From Halomonas sp. LR3S48 (GTDB taxonomy: Bacteria; Pseudomonadota; Gammaproteobacteria; Pseudomonadales; Halomonadaceae): a stretch of 64,000 bases of DNA. Positions within the stretch are counted from its first letter, which is position 1. The number at the start of each line of letters is the position of its first letter. The notes beneath the pieces are model-generated. The model did no database searches. It was given only the letters and a program-made list of their open reading frames with translations, and was not told the origin of the DNA. Shown piece by piece: positions 1-10,185 of this stretch. The DNA lies in contig NZ_CP107009.1 of NCBI RefSeq assembly GCF_025725665.1, forward strand, positions 2,666,001 through 2,730,000, in the 5' to 3' direction. A program made the translations under genes and the position numbers.

Positions 1-1
1 G

Positions 2-2413
2 GTCTCGGCCAGCGTGCGTAGCTACCAGCATGGCCCCCAGACGTTGACCGCTCGCCAGGACGTGGCGCTCGATTACCTCAATACCGTGCCGCTTTCGGCC
101 GCCCCCGGCTACGGCGAGGTGCATGGCATCGGCGACGGTCTGTGGGCCTGGTTCGGTGCCGATTTCGATATGTTCAATCGGCTGCTTGCGATCGGCTTCG
201 ACGAGATCGACAGCCTTGCAGAACGGGGGTTGGCCCTGCGCCAGGTCGTGGCACTGATGATCGCGCAGCGGCGCCCCTCCTGGTATCTGGCTGGTGGCCG
301 CAGATCACTGGAAGAGCTGACAGACAGCTACCTGCGATTGCTTCGCCAAGAGGGGGTGGTTTCGAACTCCCTCGCCCAGGCGGCGCTGGAGCGGCGCCTG
401 AGCTTTCGCGATTACACCGAAACGCCCTTCAGCCTGCGCATCGAACCGGACAAAGGGGTCCAGGTTGCACGCCAGCGCCTGGGAGGCATGCTAGGCATGT
501 CGCTTTACGATCTCGACCGCCTCGACCTCACTGCACGCACGACGCTCAACGCCAGGCTCCAGAGCGACGTCACAGCCTATTTGCATCGCCTGGCGGACCC
601 CGAGTTCGCCGGCGAGATCGGTCTGCTGGGAGAGCGCCTGCTTTCCCCCGACCGAACCCAGGACGTGCGCTACAGTTTCACCCTGTTCGAGCGCAGTGAA
701 GACGGCTTCATGGTGCGTGTCCAGACCGACAATACCGACCAGCCCTTCGATATCAACGAGGGTAGCAAACTCGAACTCGGCTCCACCGCCAAGCTGCGAG
801 TCTTGGCCACCTATCTGGAAGTAATCGCCGAACTGCACGCACGCCATGGCAACAAGAGTGTCGAGGAGCTGCGCGCGGTCGAAACCGACCGCCAGGACGT
901 ACTCAGCCGCTGGGTGCTGGACCGGCTCATCGAAGCGCCCAATCTGCCACTCGACGGGCTTCTGTCCATGGCCATGGAGCGGCGGTATTCGGCAAGCCCG
1001 GGGGAGGCTTTCTTCACCGGAGGCGGACGGCATACCTTCAGCAATTTCCGCCGCGAGGACAATGGCCGCAACCCGACGCTAGCCGAAGCCATGCGGGAGT
1101 CGCTCAACCTGCCCTTCATTCGCGTGATGCGGGACCTGGTGCGCTACAGCACGCATCGTAACGAGCACCGGACCCAACTGCTGGAGGATGACGGCGACCC
1201 CCGCCGCATGGAGTACCTGCGCCTGTTTGCCGACCGCGAGGGGCGCACCTTCCTGCTGCGCTTCTGGCGCAAATACCGCAACATGCACAGTGACCAGCGC
1301 CTCGCCACTTTCCTCGAGGGGCTCAGTGTCTCCGCACCACGCCTTGCCGCGGTACACCGCTACCTGTTCCCGGAAGCCAGCCGCGACCAGTTCGCCGCCT
1401 TCCTAGGCAACTGGCTGCCCGACGCGAGTCGTCCGAGCGAGCGCGAGACCGACACGCTCTATGAACGCTACGCGCCCGGCAGCTACTCGCTCACCGACCA
1501 GGGCTACGTCGCCCGGGTCCACCCCCTGGAGCTGTGGCTGCTGGGCTATCTGCTCGACTATCCGGATGCCAGCTTCGCCGAAGCTGCCTCGGCCAGCGTC
1601 GAGGAGCGCCAGGAGGTCTACGGCTGGCTGTTCCGGACACGCCATCGCAGCGCTCGCGACGTGCGTATCCGCACCATGCTCGAAGTCGAAGCGTTCCTCG
1701 ACATTCATGAGCGCTGGCAGCGCCTGGGCTACCCATTCGAACACCTGGTGCCTTCGCTGGCCACTGCGGTGGGCTCGTCGGGCGATCGCCCGGCGGCACT
1801 GGCCGAGCTGATGGGTATCATCCTCAACGATGGCATAAGGCAACCTACGCTACGCATCGATGAGCTGCACTTCGCCGCCGACACGCCCTACGAAACCCGC
1901 TTTCTGCCCGCCCCAGGGCGAGCCCAACGGGTCATGGCTCCTGAGGTGGCTGCGGTGCTGCGCGACACGCTGTCCCAAGTGGTCGAAGGCGGTACTGCCA
2001 GACGCCTGCAGGGCAGTTTCACCCTGGAGGATGGCACGCCGCTGGTCCTGGGCGGCAAGACCGGCACCGGTAACAATCGCATCGAAACGGTGGGTCGCGG
2101 CGGACAGGTCACCAGTTCACGCGCACTCAACCGCACCGCCACTTTTGTCTTCTATCTCGGCGACGACCATTTCGGCACCCTCACCGCTTATGTGGCGGGT
2201 ACGGCTTCAGACGACTTCCGCTTTACATCGGCCCTGCCGGTGCAGGTGCTCAAGGGCATGGAGCCAATCCTGCGTCCCTACCTCGAACCCGGCGCGGGTA
2301 ACTGTCCCGCCACGCCCCGGGGTGAATACCACTTCGCCGAAGATGCCGAAGCGGATCCGCCGGATGACGCTGGCGACGACTCACCCTCGTCGCCCAACCT
2401 CGCCCTGCGCTAG
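2..2413 (+). CDS. Bifunctional penicillin-binding protein (GT51 transglycosylase + transpeptidase), 5' end outside window
   Basis: The reading frame is open to the first base of the window, so the N-terminus (membrane anchor and first glycosyltransferase motifs) is missing; the GTG at 14 is not a credible start. The first visible residues resemble the late GT51 motif (LTARQDVALDYLN followed by a Gly-rich stretch and WFG). A transpeptidase domain follows. The serine motif STAK starts at visible residue 257 (counted from base 14), SLN is near 363 and KTGTG near 682. All three catalytic motifs are intact. The SxN-to-KTG distance, about 320 residues, is long for this family, suggesting an inserted helical region. 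The C-terminus is acidic and Pro-rich. It should polymerise and cross-link peptidoglycan in the periplasm. It is followed by a strong hairpin and a convergent lipoprotein gene. The domain call is firm; the exact PBP class is not. Confidence 0.82.
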   Translation, partial: VSASVRSYQHGPQTLTARQDVALDYLNTVPLSAAPGYGEVHGIGDGLWAWFGADFDMFNRLLAIGFDEIDSLAERGLALRQVVALMIAQRRPSWYLAGGRRSLEELTDSYLRLLRQEGVVSNSLAQAALERRLSFRDYTETPFSLRIEPDKGVQVARQRLGGMLGMSLYDLDRLDLTARTTLNARLQSDVTAYLHRLADPEFAGEIGLLGERLLSPDRTQDVRYSFTLFERSEDGFMVRVQTDNTDQPFDINEGSKLELGSTAKLRVLATYLEVIAELHARHGNKSVEELRAVETDRQDVLSRWVLDRLIEAPNLPLDGLLSMAMERRYSASPGEAFFTGGGRHTFSNFRREDNGRNPTLAEAMRESLNLPFIRVMRDLVRYSTHRNEHRTQLLEDDGDPRRMEYLRLFADREGRTFLLRFWRKYRNMHSDQRLATFLEGLSVSAPRLAAVHRYLFPEASRDQFAAFLGNWLPDASRPSERETDTLYERYAPGSYSLTDQGYVARVHPLELWLLGYLLDYPDASFAEAASASVEERQEVYGWLFRTRHRSARDVRIRTMLEVEAFLDIHERWQRLGYPFEHLVPSLATAVGSSGDRPAALAELMGIILNDGIRQPTLRIDELHFAADTPYETRFLPAPGRAQRVMAPEVAAVLRDTLSQVVEGGTARRLQGSFTLEDGTPLVLGGKTGTGNNRIETVGRGGQVTSSRALNRTATFVFYLGDDHFGTLTAYVAGTASDDFRFTSALPVQVLKGMEPILRPYLEPGAGNCPATPRGEYHFAEDAEADPPDDAGDDSPSSPNLALR

Positions 2414-2453
2414 TCGTTGAGTGAGTCTTTGAGTCTGCCACCGGGCCGTAAAC

Positions 2454-2490
2454 GACAAGGCCCGGTGCTTGAACTGCACCGGGCCTTGTC
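2454..2490. terminator. Bidirectional hairpin between PBP and lipoprotein genes
   Basis: A perfect 15-bp inverted repeat (2454-2468 and 2476-2490) with a 7-base loop lies between two convergent genes. Neither side has a long T-run, but the stem is GC-rich and the position fits a shared terminator. Confidence 0.7.
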
Positions 2491-2510
2491 AGGGAGCTTT
2501 CATCAAGAGA

Positions 2511-2786
2511 TCACTGGCAGGGTATGACCTTGCGCAGCGTATCCTTGGCCCACAGCATCTGGCCGTCCGGCGTCTTGCCGTGTTCGTTCCAGCGCTCGGT
2601 AACTTCCATGCAGAAGGAACCGGCGTTTTCGGTACGAACATCGGGGTTGGAAGGACGCTCGCCACCAATCCGCAGCAGATCGGGATTGTCGGTGGTATAG
2701 CGAGGAGCAATGGTGGAATTGCTGGCACAGCCGGTAATCAGGGCGGCAGCTACCAGTACTACGGGTAAACAGCGGCGCAAAGGCAT
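2511..2786 (-). CDS. Small lipoprotein, paralogue of the one at 9029-9298
   Basis: A 91-residue protein with a lipoprotein signal: MPLRRC, a hydrophobic stretch and the lipobox ITGC. I use the ATG at 2786 because GAGGG lies about 10 bases upstream and the lipobox then sits at the usual distance; a longer frame to 2819 would bury the signal. The mature part has the pattern APRYTxxNPDxxRI...CxEVTExWNxHGxTPxGQ...LWAKDTxRxVxPC. It contains two cysteines besides the lipidated one, possibly a disulfide. The protein at 9029-9298 shares nearly the whole pattern. I do not recognise the family. It is probably anchored to the outer or inner membrane facing the periplasm. Transcription ends at the hairpin 2454-2490. 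Confidence 0.75.
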   Translation of the reverse strand: MPLRRCLPVVLVAAALITGCASNSTIAPRYTTDNPDLLRIGGERPSNPDVRTENAGSFCMEVTERWNEHGKTPDGQMLWAKDTLRKVIPCQ

Positions 2787-3079
2787 GTTCACAAACCCTC
2801 GAAAGTGTCGATGACGCACCGGCAGGCATTGCCGGTAGCGCTAGATATCATCCGCTTTCGAGGCCGTCAATGTTTTTCGAACAGCGTTCTTCCAAAGCCT
2901 ACCTAAGATAACCTCATTGCTTGAAGCCACATATGTCCGTTCATGGTCAGAACGTGTCGATGCGAGAGCCAATCTGGCTCTTGAGGCTACGATAGCGTGT
3001 AAAGTTGGCAATTCGTACTGATCCCTTAGCCGCGCTACGCTGAAGGTACCAGACACAGTTCAGGATGTGACGACGTTTC

Positions 3080-4222
3080 ATGGCCGAAGCAAGACCGGAC
3101 CAGGAATATTCCCCGACACCCAGCGTGTTCGAACGCTGGGCCGCACGCTACCTGCGGCATCATAACCAAGGCAACGTCATTTCCCGACAGGCGCATGGCA
3201 GCCGGGAAATTGACGGCATCCGCCAGGTATTCCGTCGAACCGTTGCCTGGGCCGCCCTGGCCGGCATTGTCTCAGGCGGGGTCATTGGCGGCACGGAGTG
3301 GTACATGCGCCAGGGCATGCTCGATGGCATGCAGGACATGAGCCTGCGGGGACAGCTGCCCTACTGGGCCGGCTTCTTTGCCGTGGCCGGGGTGGTCAGC
3401 GCCGCCGAGATTGCTTTTCTCTATTGGAATGCGCTGCGCGGCGTGGCCACTACCAGCCGTCTTGCCGCCGTATCACTTCGCGACAGCCCCCAGGCCAGAT
3501 TGCTTCTGCTCGGGTTGACCCGCATTGCCCTCGAGTTTCCCAACCCGCGGCATCGAATCTATGGCATCGACCCCTATGCCCGAATGAGCCGTTGGAAGCT
3601 GGCTGCCATGGCGGTGATGTATCGCATGAAGGTGGGCGTCACCAGCTTCCTGCTACGGGTGCTGTTGCGCCGCATCCTGGGCCGCGTGGCGCTGCGTGGC
3701 CTGCTGCCGCTGGTCACTGGCCCGCTCTACGCCGTGTGGAATGCCATCATTACTTGGCGAATCCTGATCAAGGCCCGTGAGCAGGCGCTGGGTCCCTTCA
3801 TCATCGAGGCACAGGTCGCTCAGCTCGAGCGCGATCCGCTGAGCGAGCAAGCTCGTCGCGTCGCACTGCATGCGCTTGGCGCTCTGGTCATGGCCAATCA
3901 GGATGCGCACCCCAACCATGTCTACTTGCTTTCTCGTCTGCTCGAGACCTTCGGCAGTCGTAAGCACAGCATCGACGTGGACTGGCCTCAGCAACGCTTC
4001 GCGCTCAATCGTCTGGAACGCCGAGAAAAACGCCGCGTACTGGAGTTGCTGACTACCGCTACCGTGCTTGCCGGGAGATGCAGGGGCAGGCGCAAGCGCT
4101 TCCTCGAAGAGCTTTTCGAAGCTTGCGACATGGCCTATCCGGAAGAACGGGTTCGGGCCTGGCGCCGCCAATTCATGAACGGGCAGTCGCTCGACACAGC
4201 TCACAACGCCACGTCGGGCTAA
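3080..4222 (+). CDS. Uncharacterised multi-pass membrane protein
   Basis: A 380-residue protein of unknown function. The N-terminus (about residues 1-50) is polar and basic. Hydrophobic segments appear near residues 54-73 and 93-115, and again around 180-230 (the [19 protein letters not shown] region), giving roughly three to four membrane spans. The C-terminal 130 residues are soluble, charged and helical. No catalytic motif is recognisable. Its TAA stop overlaps the stop codon of the convergent polB gene (bases 4219-4222), so the two transcripts run into each other. The roughly 290 bases upstream hold no convincing gene; a 71-codon frame at 2841-3056 on the other strand looks spurious. Confidence 0.7.
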   Translation: MAEARPDQEYSPTPSVFERWAARYLRHHNQGNVISRQAHGSREIDGIRQVFRRTVAWAALAGIVSGGVIGGTEWYMRQGMLDGMQDMSLRGQLPYWAGFFAVAGVVSAAEIAFLYWNALRGVATTSRLAAVSLRDSPQARLLLLGLTRIALEFPNPRHRIYGIDPYARMSRWKLAAMAVMYRMKVGVTSFLLRVLLRRILGRVALRGLLPLVTGPLYAVWNAIITWRILIKAREQALGPFIIEAQVAQLERDPLSEQARRVALHALGALVMANQDAHPNHVYLLSRLLETFGSRKHSIDVDWPQQRFALNRLERREKRRVLELLTTATVLAGRCRGRRKRFLEELFEACDMAYPEERVRAWRRQFMNGQSLDTAHNATSG

Positions 4223-6600
4223 AACAGACCGAGCTGGCGATCGATCAGGCTGGAGAAGTCGTCGCCGCGGAAGGGCAGGATGGCGTCGGCCACCGGCTGC
4301 AGTTGCCGGGAGAGATAGTGTTGATAATCGATGGCGGAGCGCCGCGCCTCGAGCGGCTCCGGCCCCGCCACGGTGATTACGTAGCGAATCCAGCCGCCAT
4401 GCTGGTACTGCCGCGGACGTCCTAGCTGGCTATTGAGCTCGTCAGCCATGCGCGCGGCGCGTACATGGGGCGGCACGTTGCGGCGGTAATCATCGAGCCG
4501 TCGACGTAGCCGCTTGCGATAGACCAGGCGCTCGTCGAATTCGCCGGACAGGGTGCGACTCACGTAGTCGCGCACGTAGTCGCGATAGGTCTCGCCGAGA
4601 AAGATACGCCGGTACAGCTCCTGCTGAAAGATCTTGGCCAGTGGCGTCCAGTCGGCACGCACTGTCTCCAGTCCCTTGAAGACGATGCGCTCCCCTCCCT
4701 GTGCGTCACGCACCAGCCCCGCATAGCGCTTCTTGCTGCCCTCCTCCGCGCCACGGATGGTAGGCATCAGAAAGCGTCGGAAATGGGTTTCGAGCTGGAG
4801 TTCCAACGCACTCTCGAGCCCATGTTCCACCTTGAGGTGCTGCGCCCACCAGCGGTTGACCCGCTCCGCCAGGCGTTGCCCGATGGTATGAGCCTCGGCC
4901 TCTTCGTGGGCGCTGCCCAGCCAGACGAAGGTGGAATCGGTATCGCCGTAGATCACCGTGTAACCCTCGGCCTCGATCAGCTCTCGGGTGCGTCGCATGA
5001 TCTCGTGGCCGCGCAGGGTGATCGACGATGCCAGGCGCGGATCGAAGAAACGACAGCCGCGTGAGCCGAGTACACCGTAGAAGGAGTTCATGATGATCTT
5101 CAGCGCCTGGGAGAGTGGCGCATTGCCCTCGCGCTTGGCGGCCTCGCGTCCCTGCCATACCCGCGCCACCATGTCGGGTAACGCATGCCTGGTTCGCGAG
5201 AAGCGGGCACCGCGAAAACCCGGCACGGTCTGCGTTTCGGGCTCCTCCAACCCTGCTACCAGCCCCACCGGATCAATCAGGAAGGTGCGGATGATCGATG
5301 GGTAGAGGCTCTTGAAATCGAGCACCAGTACCGAGTCGTAGAGGCCGGGCCGCGAGTCCATGACAAACCCGCCTGGACTGTCCTCGTTTCCGTCCCGCCC
5401 TTGGGGAAGGTTTGGCGCCACGAATCCCAGCCGGTGCATGCGCGGCAGGTAGAGATGCGAGAAGGCCGCCACCGAGCCACCGCTGCGATCGGCAGGAAGC
5501 CCGGTGACGCTGGCCCGCTCGAGCAAGAAGTCGATGAGCTCGGTCTTCTCGAAGATTCGCGTTACCAGCTCGCAGTCCTTGAGGTTGTAGCGGGCAAGCT
5601 GCGGCTTGTCCTCGGCGAACATACGGTCTATCTCGTCCATGCGCTGGTAGGGGTTGTCGATCGCCTTGCCCTCGCCCAGCAGCTCCTGAGCGACGTTTTC
5701 CAGGCTGAACGAGGCGAAGCGCCAGGTGGCCTGGCGCAGGGCTTCGATGCCATCGATGATCAGCCGGCCGGGGGCCGAGGAGAAGAAGTGGTTGGTATTG
5801 CTGCCATGGACGCGCCAGCCGAGCGGCTCACCACCGCGTCCTAGCAGCAGCGGCACGCCGAGACGCTCGGCGTGCCGCTGCAGGATGCGCAGGTCGAACT
5901 GCACCAGGTTCCAGCCGATGATGGCATCCGGGTCGTACCGGGCGATCCAGGCGTTGAGACTCTCCAGCAGTGCCTCATGGCTGGTGCAGTACGCGAGCGA
6001 GAAATCGCGGGCAGCATCGGCCTCGCCACCCTGCCCGTTGGCGGGCCCCAGCATGTAGACCTGGCGCTCGCCGCAGCCTTCAAGCGCGATGGAGTAGAGC
6101 TCGCCGCGTGCATCGGTCTCGATATCCAGCGAGGCCAGTACGAGCCGGGGGCGATAATCGGGCGCTGGCTTCAGTTGGGCATCGATCAGCGTGCCATCGG
6201 TATTCACGCTTCCCGTGAACCACACCGGTGCGGTGATGAACCGCTCCATCAGGTAGCGCTCCGGTGGTCGTACGTCGGCTTCGTAGATATCGATGCGGGC
6301 ATCGCCAAGGCGCTTGGCAAGGTTCATCAACTGACGATGCTGGCGGCAGTAGAGGCCGAGCATGGGACGATGCTGGAAGTCTCGCAGGTCTAGTTGGCGC
6401 AGCTCGACGTCACGCTCGCCGCACAGCAGCGCCTCGGCCTGCTCCCGCTGTTCGGCGGGCAGGAACGCCACCGAGGGCTGCACCGGCAAGCGCACATGCC
6501 GAGGGCCTTCATCGGTGGCCAGCCAGAACGTGACCTCGGTGCCGGCAGCCGACTCACGCCAGTGCCGGGTCAGCACGAACCCCTGCTGTTGTTCCACCAC
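4219..6600 (-). CDS. polB: DNA polymerase II (family B, proofreading)
   Basis: A 793-residue family B polymerase, close to the 783 residues of E. coli Pol II. The 3'-5' exonuclease motifs are present: Exo I (LDIETD), Exo II (NLVQFD) and Exo III (YNLKDCE). Polymerase motif A (DFKSLYPS, about residue 427), motif B (KIIMNSFYG) and motif C (YGDTDS, about residue 550) are all intact. It should take part in replication restart and translesion synthesis. The start is one of two adjacent GTG codons (6600 or 6597); GAGAGG at 6603-6608 favours the second. E. coli polB is SOS-regulated, but I found no CTGT-N8-ACAG LexA box upstream here. It is convergent with the preceding gene, and their stop codons overlap. 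Confidence 0.96.
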   Translation of the reverse strand: MVEQQQGFVLTRHWRESAAGTEVTFWLATDEGPRHVRLPVQPSVAFLPAEQREQAEALLCGERDVELRQLDLRDFQHRPMLGLYCRQHRQLMNLAKRLGDARIDIYEADVRPPERYLMERFITAPVWFTGSVNTDGTLIDAQLKPAPDYRPRLVLASLDIETDARGELYSIALEGCGERQVYMLGPANGQGGEADAARDFSLAYCTSHEALLESLNAWIARYDPDAIIGWNLVQFDLRILQRHAERLGVPLLLGRGGEPLGWRVHGSNTNHFFSSAPGRLIIDGIEALRQATWRFASFSLENVAQELLGEGKAIDNPYQRMDEIDRMFAEDKPQLARYNLKDCELVTRIFEKTELIDFLLERASVTGLPADRSGGSVAAFSHLYLPRMHRLGFVAPNLPQGRDGNEDSPGGFVMDSRPGLYDSVLVLDFKSLYPSIIRTFLIDPVGLVAGLEEPETQTVPGFRGARFSRTRHALPDMVARVWQGREAAKREGNAPLSQALKIIMNSFYGVLGSRGCRFFDPRLASSITLRGHEIMRRTRELIEAEGYTVIYGDTDSTFVWLGSAHEEAEAHTIGQRLAERVNRWWAQHLKVEHGLESALELQLETHFRRFLMPTIRGAEEGSKKRYAGLVRDAQGGERIVFKGLETVRADWTPLAKIFQQELYRRIFLGETYRDYVRDYVSRTLSGEFDERLVYRKRLRRRLDDYRRNVPPHVRAARMADELNSQLGRPRQYQHGGWIRYVITVAGPEPLEARRSAIDYQHYLSRQLQPVADAILPFRGDDFSSLIDRQLGLF

Positions 6601-6741
6601 GACCTCTCACCTGCTTGATCCCAGTGGAAATGTTACTCGGTGTCGGCTGGAAAGTCGCCGCATGGCTAAGCGCAGGTTCGGTGCCCCCTTGTCCCCGTCC
6701 AGCGAAGCCTGTGACTATGCCGCCGAGATGACAGGAAGAAA

Positions 6742-8853
6742 CTACATGGTGTCATCGCTGGCATCATCCCACTGGGCCTCATTCGGCTCACGGTCGATCG
6801 ACTCGGCATCTGCGGGCCGGGCAAAGAAGAACCCCTGCCCTTGGCGGCATCCCAGTTGCAACACGGCTTGCCCCTGCTCTTCGGTTTCGATCCCCTCGGC
6901 GAGCACTATGAATCCCAGGCTGCCACCCATATCGGCCACCGCCCGAATGATGGCTTGGTCCCGAGGATCAGCCATGACGCCATCTACGAAGCTGCTGTCT
7001 ATCTTCAGCTTGTCGATAGGCAAGTGCTTGAGGTAGCTCAGCGACGAGTAGCCCGTTCCGAAATCATCAATCGCCAGCGACACCCCCATGCGTCGTATCT
7101 CTTGCAGCCTATTGATGGTGCTCTGGTCCGAGTTCATCAGAGAGGACTCCGTGATCTCCAGCTCGAGGTATCTGGCAGGCAGGTCGGCAGATTCCAGGAT
7201 ATGTCGAAGCCGTTTCACGAACTCCGGCCGCGCCAACTGGGGAGCCGCCACATTGACGGCAATGCGACCGAATGCCATGCCCGCATCCAGCCATGTCCGC
7301 CCCTGCTGGCAGGCCCGCCGCAGCGCCCATTCGCCGAGAGGTACTACCAAGCCGATGCGCTCTGCCAAGGGAATGAAGACGGACGGAGGAATATCCCCTT
7401 CCTGAGGGTGGTGCCATCGTGCCAGGGCTTCCACCCCTATCCATTTCCCCGTTTGCAGGTTGACCTGGGGTTGGTAGTGCAGGAACAGTTGATCCTGCTC
7501 CAGAGCATCCCGCAGATCATTTCCCAATCGTACTCGCAGCATTGCCCGATCGGTCATGTTTGGGTCGAAGAAGTGATAGCCCGAGTCATGGCGCTTGGCC
7601 TGATACATGGCGGCATCGGCCTGCTGAATGAGCTCGTCGGCCTGTTCGCTGTCATCGGGATAGATGCTTATGCCTATGCTGGCCTGGGCATGAAATTTCC
7701 AGTCCTCGAATTCGATCGGTGCATCCATGATCCTCAGCAAACGCTCTGCTGTCTGGATTGCGTCCTCCGGCATGGCCAGGTCCTGGATCAGCATAATGAA
7801 CTCATCGCCGCCGAAACGTGCTACCGCGTCTTCACCTCGAATGGGACCGGTGAGCCGCCGAGCGAATTCCCGAAGTACCCTGTCACCGGCAGCATGACCG
7901 AGGCTGTCATTGATCGTCTTGAAGTCATTAAGGTCCATGAACATCACAGCGAGGCGAGTGCTGTGCCGCTGGCTATGCGAGAGCGCTTGCCCAAGACGTC
8001 GCCGGAAACATGCCCGGTTCGGCAGACCGGTCAGGGTATCGGTGTTGGCAAGGTGCTCAAGCATTCGTTGGATCGCCTTCTGCCGATCGACCCAAGTCAC
8101 CAGCAGGCTCAGACCCAGAATCAGGCCGGCGAAGCCACTAATGGCTGCGGCCATGCCATCCTGTGACAGCAGTGAGTCATGCGCGACGGTTACAGAGCTA
8201 TGGTAAAAGCGAGAGGCTCCCATCGCCGTATAGTGCATGCCGGCCACTGCAAAGCCCATGAAGACCCCGGCTACCAGCGTCATGCCGCTTTCCGAGAATG
8301 CCGGTAGTCTGCGTACACGAAAATGGAGGTAAAGTGATGCCAGGGCCAGCAGAAAGGCTACCGCAATGGAGAGAACGAAGAAGGGAAAGTGATAGCGCAG
8401 CCCTTCCATGTGCATGGCTTCCATGCCGGTGTAGTGCATGCTGCCGATGCCCGCTGCCATCAGCAGCGCCCCTATGAGAAGCTGACGTACCTTGAGGCTC
8501 GGGTGCGCCATGAAATGCAGGGCCGCACCGCTGCCTAGTATCGCCGGTATCAGGGACAGCACCGTCAAACTCAAGGTGTACCCCATGCGCTCGTGCCCTT
8601 CCACGGAGAAGGCCAGCATGGCACTGAAATGCATCGCCCAAATGCCGCAGCCCATGGCCACCGCGCCACCAACATGCCACCAGTTCTTGCTCGTGGGCGA
8701 AGGCGAGGCGACCATGCGATCGGCCAGCATCAACGCAGTGAGACCCGCAAAGCAGGCGATGGCAATGGAGAGCGTTACCAGCAAGGGATCGTAGCTGCTT
8801 TCCAGCAATGGGCCCAGCGAAGGGTCGGTGATATCGAAACGCCAAACTTCCAT
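6742..8853 (-). CDS. MHYT-sensor diguanylate cyclase/phosphodiesterase (MHYT-GGDEF-EAL)
   Basis: About 703 residues. The N-terminal membrane domain has repeated MHYT-type motifs (MHFSAML, MHYTGMEAM, MHYTAMG) in a multi-pass region, thought in this family to bind a metal and sense a diatomic gas. It is followed by a GGDEF domain with intact GGDEF (ARFGGDEF) and an EAL domain with intact EAL (VEALARWH) and DDFGTGYSSL. Both c-di-GMP synthesis and breakdown look possible; which dominates cannot be read from sequence. I chose the ATG at 8853. GGAG precedes it, and a perfectly spaced sigma-28 promoter lies at 8888-8914, so longer frames starting at 8937 or 8985 would begin upstream of the transcript. 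This ties the gene to the flagellar regulon although it lies about 40 kb from the flagellar genes. Confidence 0.92.
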   Translation of the reverse strand: MEVWRFDITDPSLGPLLESSYDPLLVTLSIAIACFAGLTALMLADRMVASPSPTSKNWWHVGGAVAMGCGIWAMHFSAMLAFSVEGHERMGYTLSLTVLSLIPAILGSGAALHFMAHPSLKVRQLLIGALLMAAGIGSMHYTGMEAMHMEGLRYHFPFFVLSIAVAFLLALASLYLHFRVRRLPAFSESGMTLVAGVFMGFAVAGMHYTAMGASRFYHSSVTVAHDSLLSQDGMAAAISGFAGLILGLSLLVTWVDRQKAIQRMLEHLANTDTLTGLPNRACFRRRLGQALSHSQRHSTRLAVMFMDLNDFKTINDSLGHAAGDRVLREFARRLTGPIRGEDAVARFGGDEFIMLIQDLAMPEDAIQTAERLLRIMDAPIEFEDWKFHAQASIGISIYPDDSEQADELIQQADAAMYQAKRHDSGYHFFDPNMTDRAMLRVRLGNDLRDALEQDQLFLHYQPQVNLQTGKWIGVEALARWHHPQEGDIPPSVFIPLAERIGLVVPLGEWALRRACQQGRTWLDAGMAFGRIAVNVAAPQLARPEFVKRLRHILESADLPARYLELEITESSLMNSDQSTINRLQEIRRMGVSLAIDDFGTGYSSLSYLKHLPIDKLKIDSSFVDGVMADPRDQAIIRAVADMGGSLGFIVLAEGIETEEQGQAVLQLGCRQGQGFFFARPADAESIDREPNEAQWDDASDDTM

Positions 8854-8887
8854 GGTCTCCGCCCCGGAGTCGAGCCTATTGAAAGAA

Positions 8888-8914
8888 TTGTCGGCTTGGC
8901 GAGCATAAACTTTA
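8888..8914 (-). promoter_or_regulatory. Sigma-28 (FliA) promoter of the MHYT-GGDEF-EAL gene
   Basis: Reading on the minus strand: TAAAGTTT (8914-8907), 11 bases, then GCCGACAA (8895-8888). This matches the enterobacterial FliA consensus TAAAGTTT-N11-GCCGATAA with one mismatch and exact spacing. Transcription would start about 28 bases before the ATG at 8853. Confidence 0.78.
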
Positions 8915-8966
8915 AGGAAAGTTAGACTGCTTGCCATTTTTGAACGGGTTACTCGCTCCAACGAAA

Positions 8967-8992
8967 CCGGCCCATGCAGATGCATGGGCCGG
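8967..8992 (-). terminator. Terminator of the second lipoprotein gene
   Basis: A perfect 12-bp inverted repeat (8967-8978 and 8981-8992) lies 37 bases after the lipoprotein stop codon. It is followed on the minus strand by TTTCGTT. It separates this gene from the downstream c-di-GMP gene and its sigma-28 promoter. Confidence 0.75.
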
Positions 8993-9028
8993 CTGAATCT
9001 ACCTCTGGTTCCTTACCCTGGCAGGGGC

Positions 9029-9298
9029 TCAGTCACATGGTACGACAGCGCGCTGAGTGTCCTTGGCCCACAGGGTCTGTCCATTCGGCGTTTCGCCGTG
9101 AGCGTTCCAGGTCTCGGTGACCTCGACACAGTAGGAACCGAGATCTTCGATGGTTTTCTCGGGGTTGGCGGGTTGTTCCTCGCTGATGCGCATGATATCG
9201 GGGTTTTCGCTGGTATAGCGCGGCGCCAAGGCGTTGGTGCCACAGCCTACCAGCAGGGCGGCAATCAGCAGCAGGGGCAGAGCGAGTCGCAGTTTCAT
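9029..9298 (-). CDS. Small lipoprotein, paralogue of the one at 2511-2786
   Basis: An 89-residue lipoprotein: MKLRLAL, a hydrophobic core and the lipobox LVGC. The ATG at 9298 has GAGGA about 8 bases upstream; the frame extends to 9454, but that extension has no signal character. The mature chain shares with its paralogue the pattern APRYTxxNPDxxRI, CxEVTExWNxHGxTPxGQ, LWAKDTxRxVxPC, roughly half to 60% identity by eye. The two extra cysteines are conserved. The family is unknown to me. It is monocistronic: a hairpin follows at 8967-8992, and the upstream neighbour lies 152 bases away. Confidence 0.75.
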   Translation of the reverse strand: MKLRLALPLLLIAALLVGCGTNALAPRYTSENPDIMRISEEQPANPEKTIEDLGSYCVEVTETWNAHGETPNGQTLWAKDTQRAVVPCD

Positions 9299-9450
9299 CG
9301 TATCATCCTCACGAAAGGTATCAGTCATTCGTTCGTTTTTCGGATGATGCGTAACGGGCAATGAGAGAGCATGCCGCGGGGGCCAATCCATTTGCCCTCC
9401 ACCGCATGACTGCATTCTAAAGGAGCGCAGGGCGCACCGCCAACCTGGCT

Positions 9451-10014
9451 TCAATCCTTGGTCTCGACTTCCCCTTCTCCCCGCCCTGGTGCCTTCACCC
9501 CGTCGAGGCTCGATCCAGTGCCCCCGGCCCGTTGCCCCAGCACGCTGAATGAGCCGTCGGTTTCCAGTATGACGGCTGCGATCTCGCTCAGATCAGCCAT
9601 CCCGGCAGCGCGGGCTGCCGCTCTCACTTCGTCTTTGGTCACACGAGCTTTCAACAGCGCACTCGGCAGATATTCCCCCTGAAACAACAACAGCGCCGGC
9701 TCACCGGTCACCAGTTGCCGTACCCAACGCCAGCGAACGCTGGCCCAGGTAACCAAGTATTGCATCCCGACCAATAGTGCGAAGGCCAAGGCTCCCTGTA
9801 CCAGAGTAACGTCCTTGCTGAGCATCACGGTGGCAAGTACCGAGCCCAACGCCACGGTCACGACGAGGTCGAAGGCGTTCATTTTCGATAGCGTGCGGCG
9901 TCCTGATACCCGCAGCAGAAACACCAGACTGACATAGCCCAGCACGCCCAGTAACGCCGTGCGCAGCAAGGCGGCAAGAGAGTCGAAGAAGATCGGATCC
10001 AAGCAAGCCTCCAT
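9451..10014 (-). CDS. DUF421 (YetF/YcaP-like) membrane protein
   Basis: A 187-residue protein. Residues 1-90 hold about three membrane spans. They include the typical DUF421 pattern [24 protein letters not shown], followed by a cytoplasmic domain with [13 protein letters not shown] and a conserved [18 protein letters not shown] segment. This is the standard two-part layout of the family. The molecular function of the family is not established. The last 30 residues are charged and Gly-rich. It is transcribed divergently from metG across about 170 bases. Confidence 0.85.
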   Translation of the reverse strand: MEACLDPIFFDSLAALLRTALLGVLGYVSLVFLLRVSGRRTLSKMNAFDLVVTVALGSVLATVMLSKDVTLVQGALAFALLVGMQYLVTWASVRWRWVRQLVTGEPALLLFQGEYLPSALLKARVTKDEVRAAARAAGMADLSEIAAVILETDGSFSVLGQRAGGTGSSLDGVKAPGRGEGEVETKD

Positions 10015-10185
10015 ATCAGCGAGTCCAGTGTCGGCCTAGTGCAAGGTAGCAGTACATGGGCATCGACGTGCATACCAGGCCGCACCCATCAGACGAAACG
10101 CCCCGCCTCCCCCTCACCGGGTGCAGTCATGTCCCAACACGGCTACAATCGAGGGTCTGTTTTTCCCGGGAATATCAGAGCCGAC

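Noticed and set aside
3000..3026. TAAAGTTG upstream of the gene at 3080 as a sigma-28 -35 box
   Set aside because: The sequence 11 bases later (TGATCCCT) does not resemble GCCGATAA.
2841..3056. A 71-codon frame on the minus strand
   Set aside because: No ribosome site, no recognisable motif, and composition unlike neighbours; probably chance.
6709..6734. CTGT ... ACAG upstream of polB as a LexA box
   Set aside because: The spacing is 18 bases; LexA of gammaproteobacteria needs 8.
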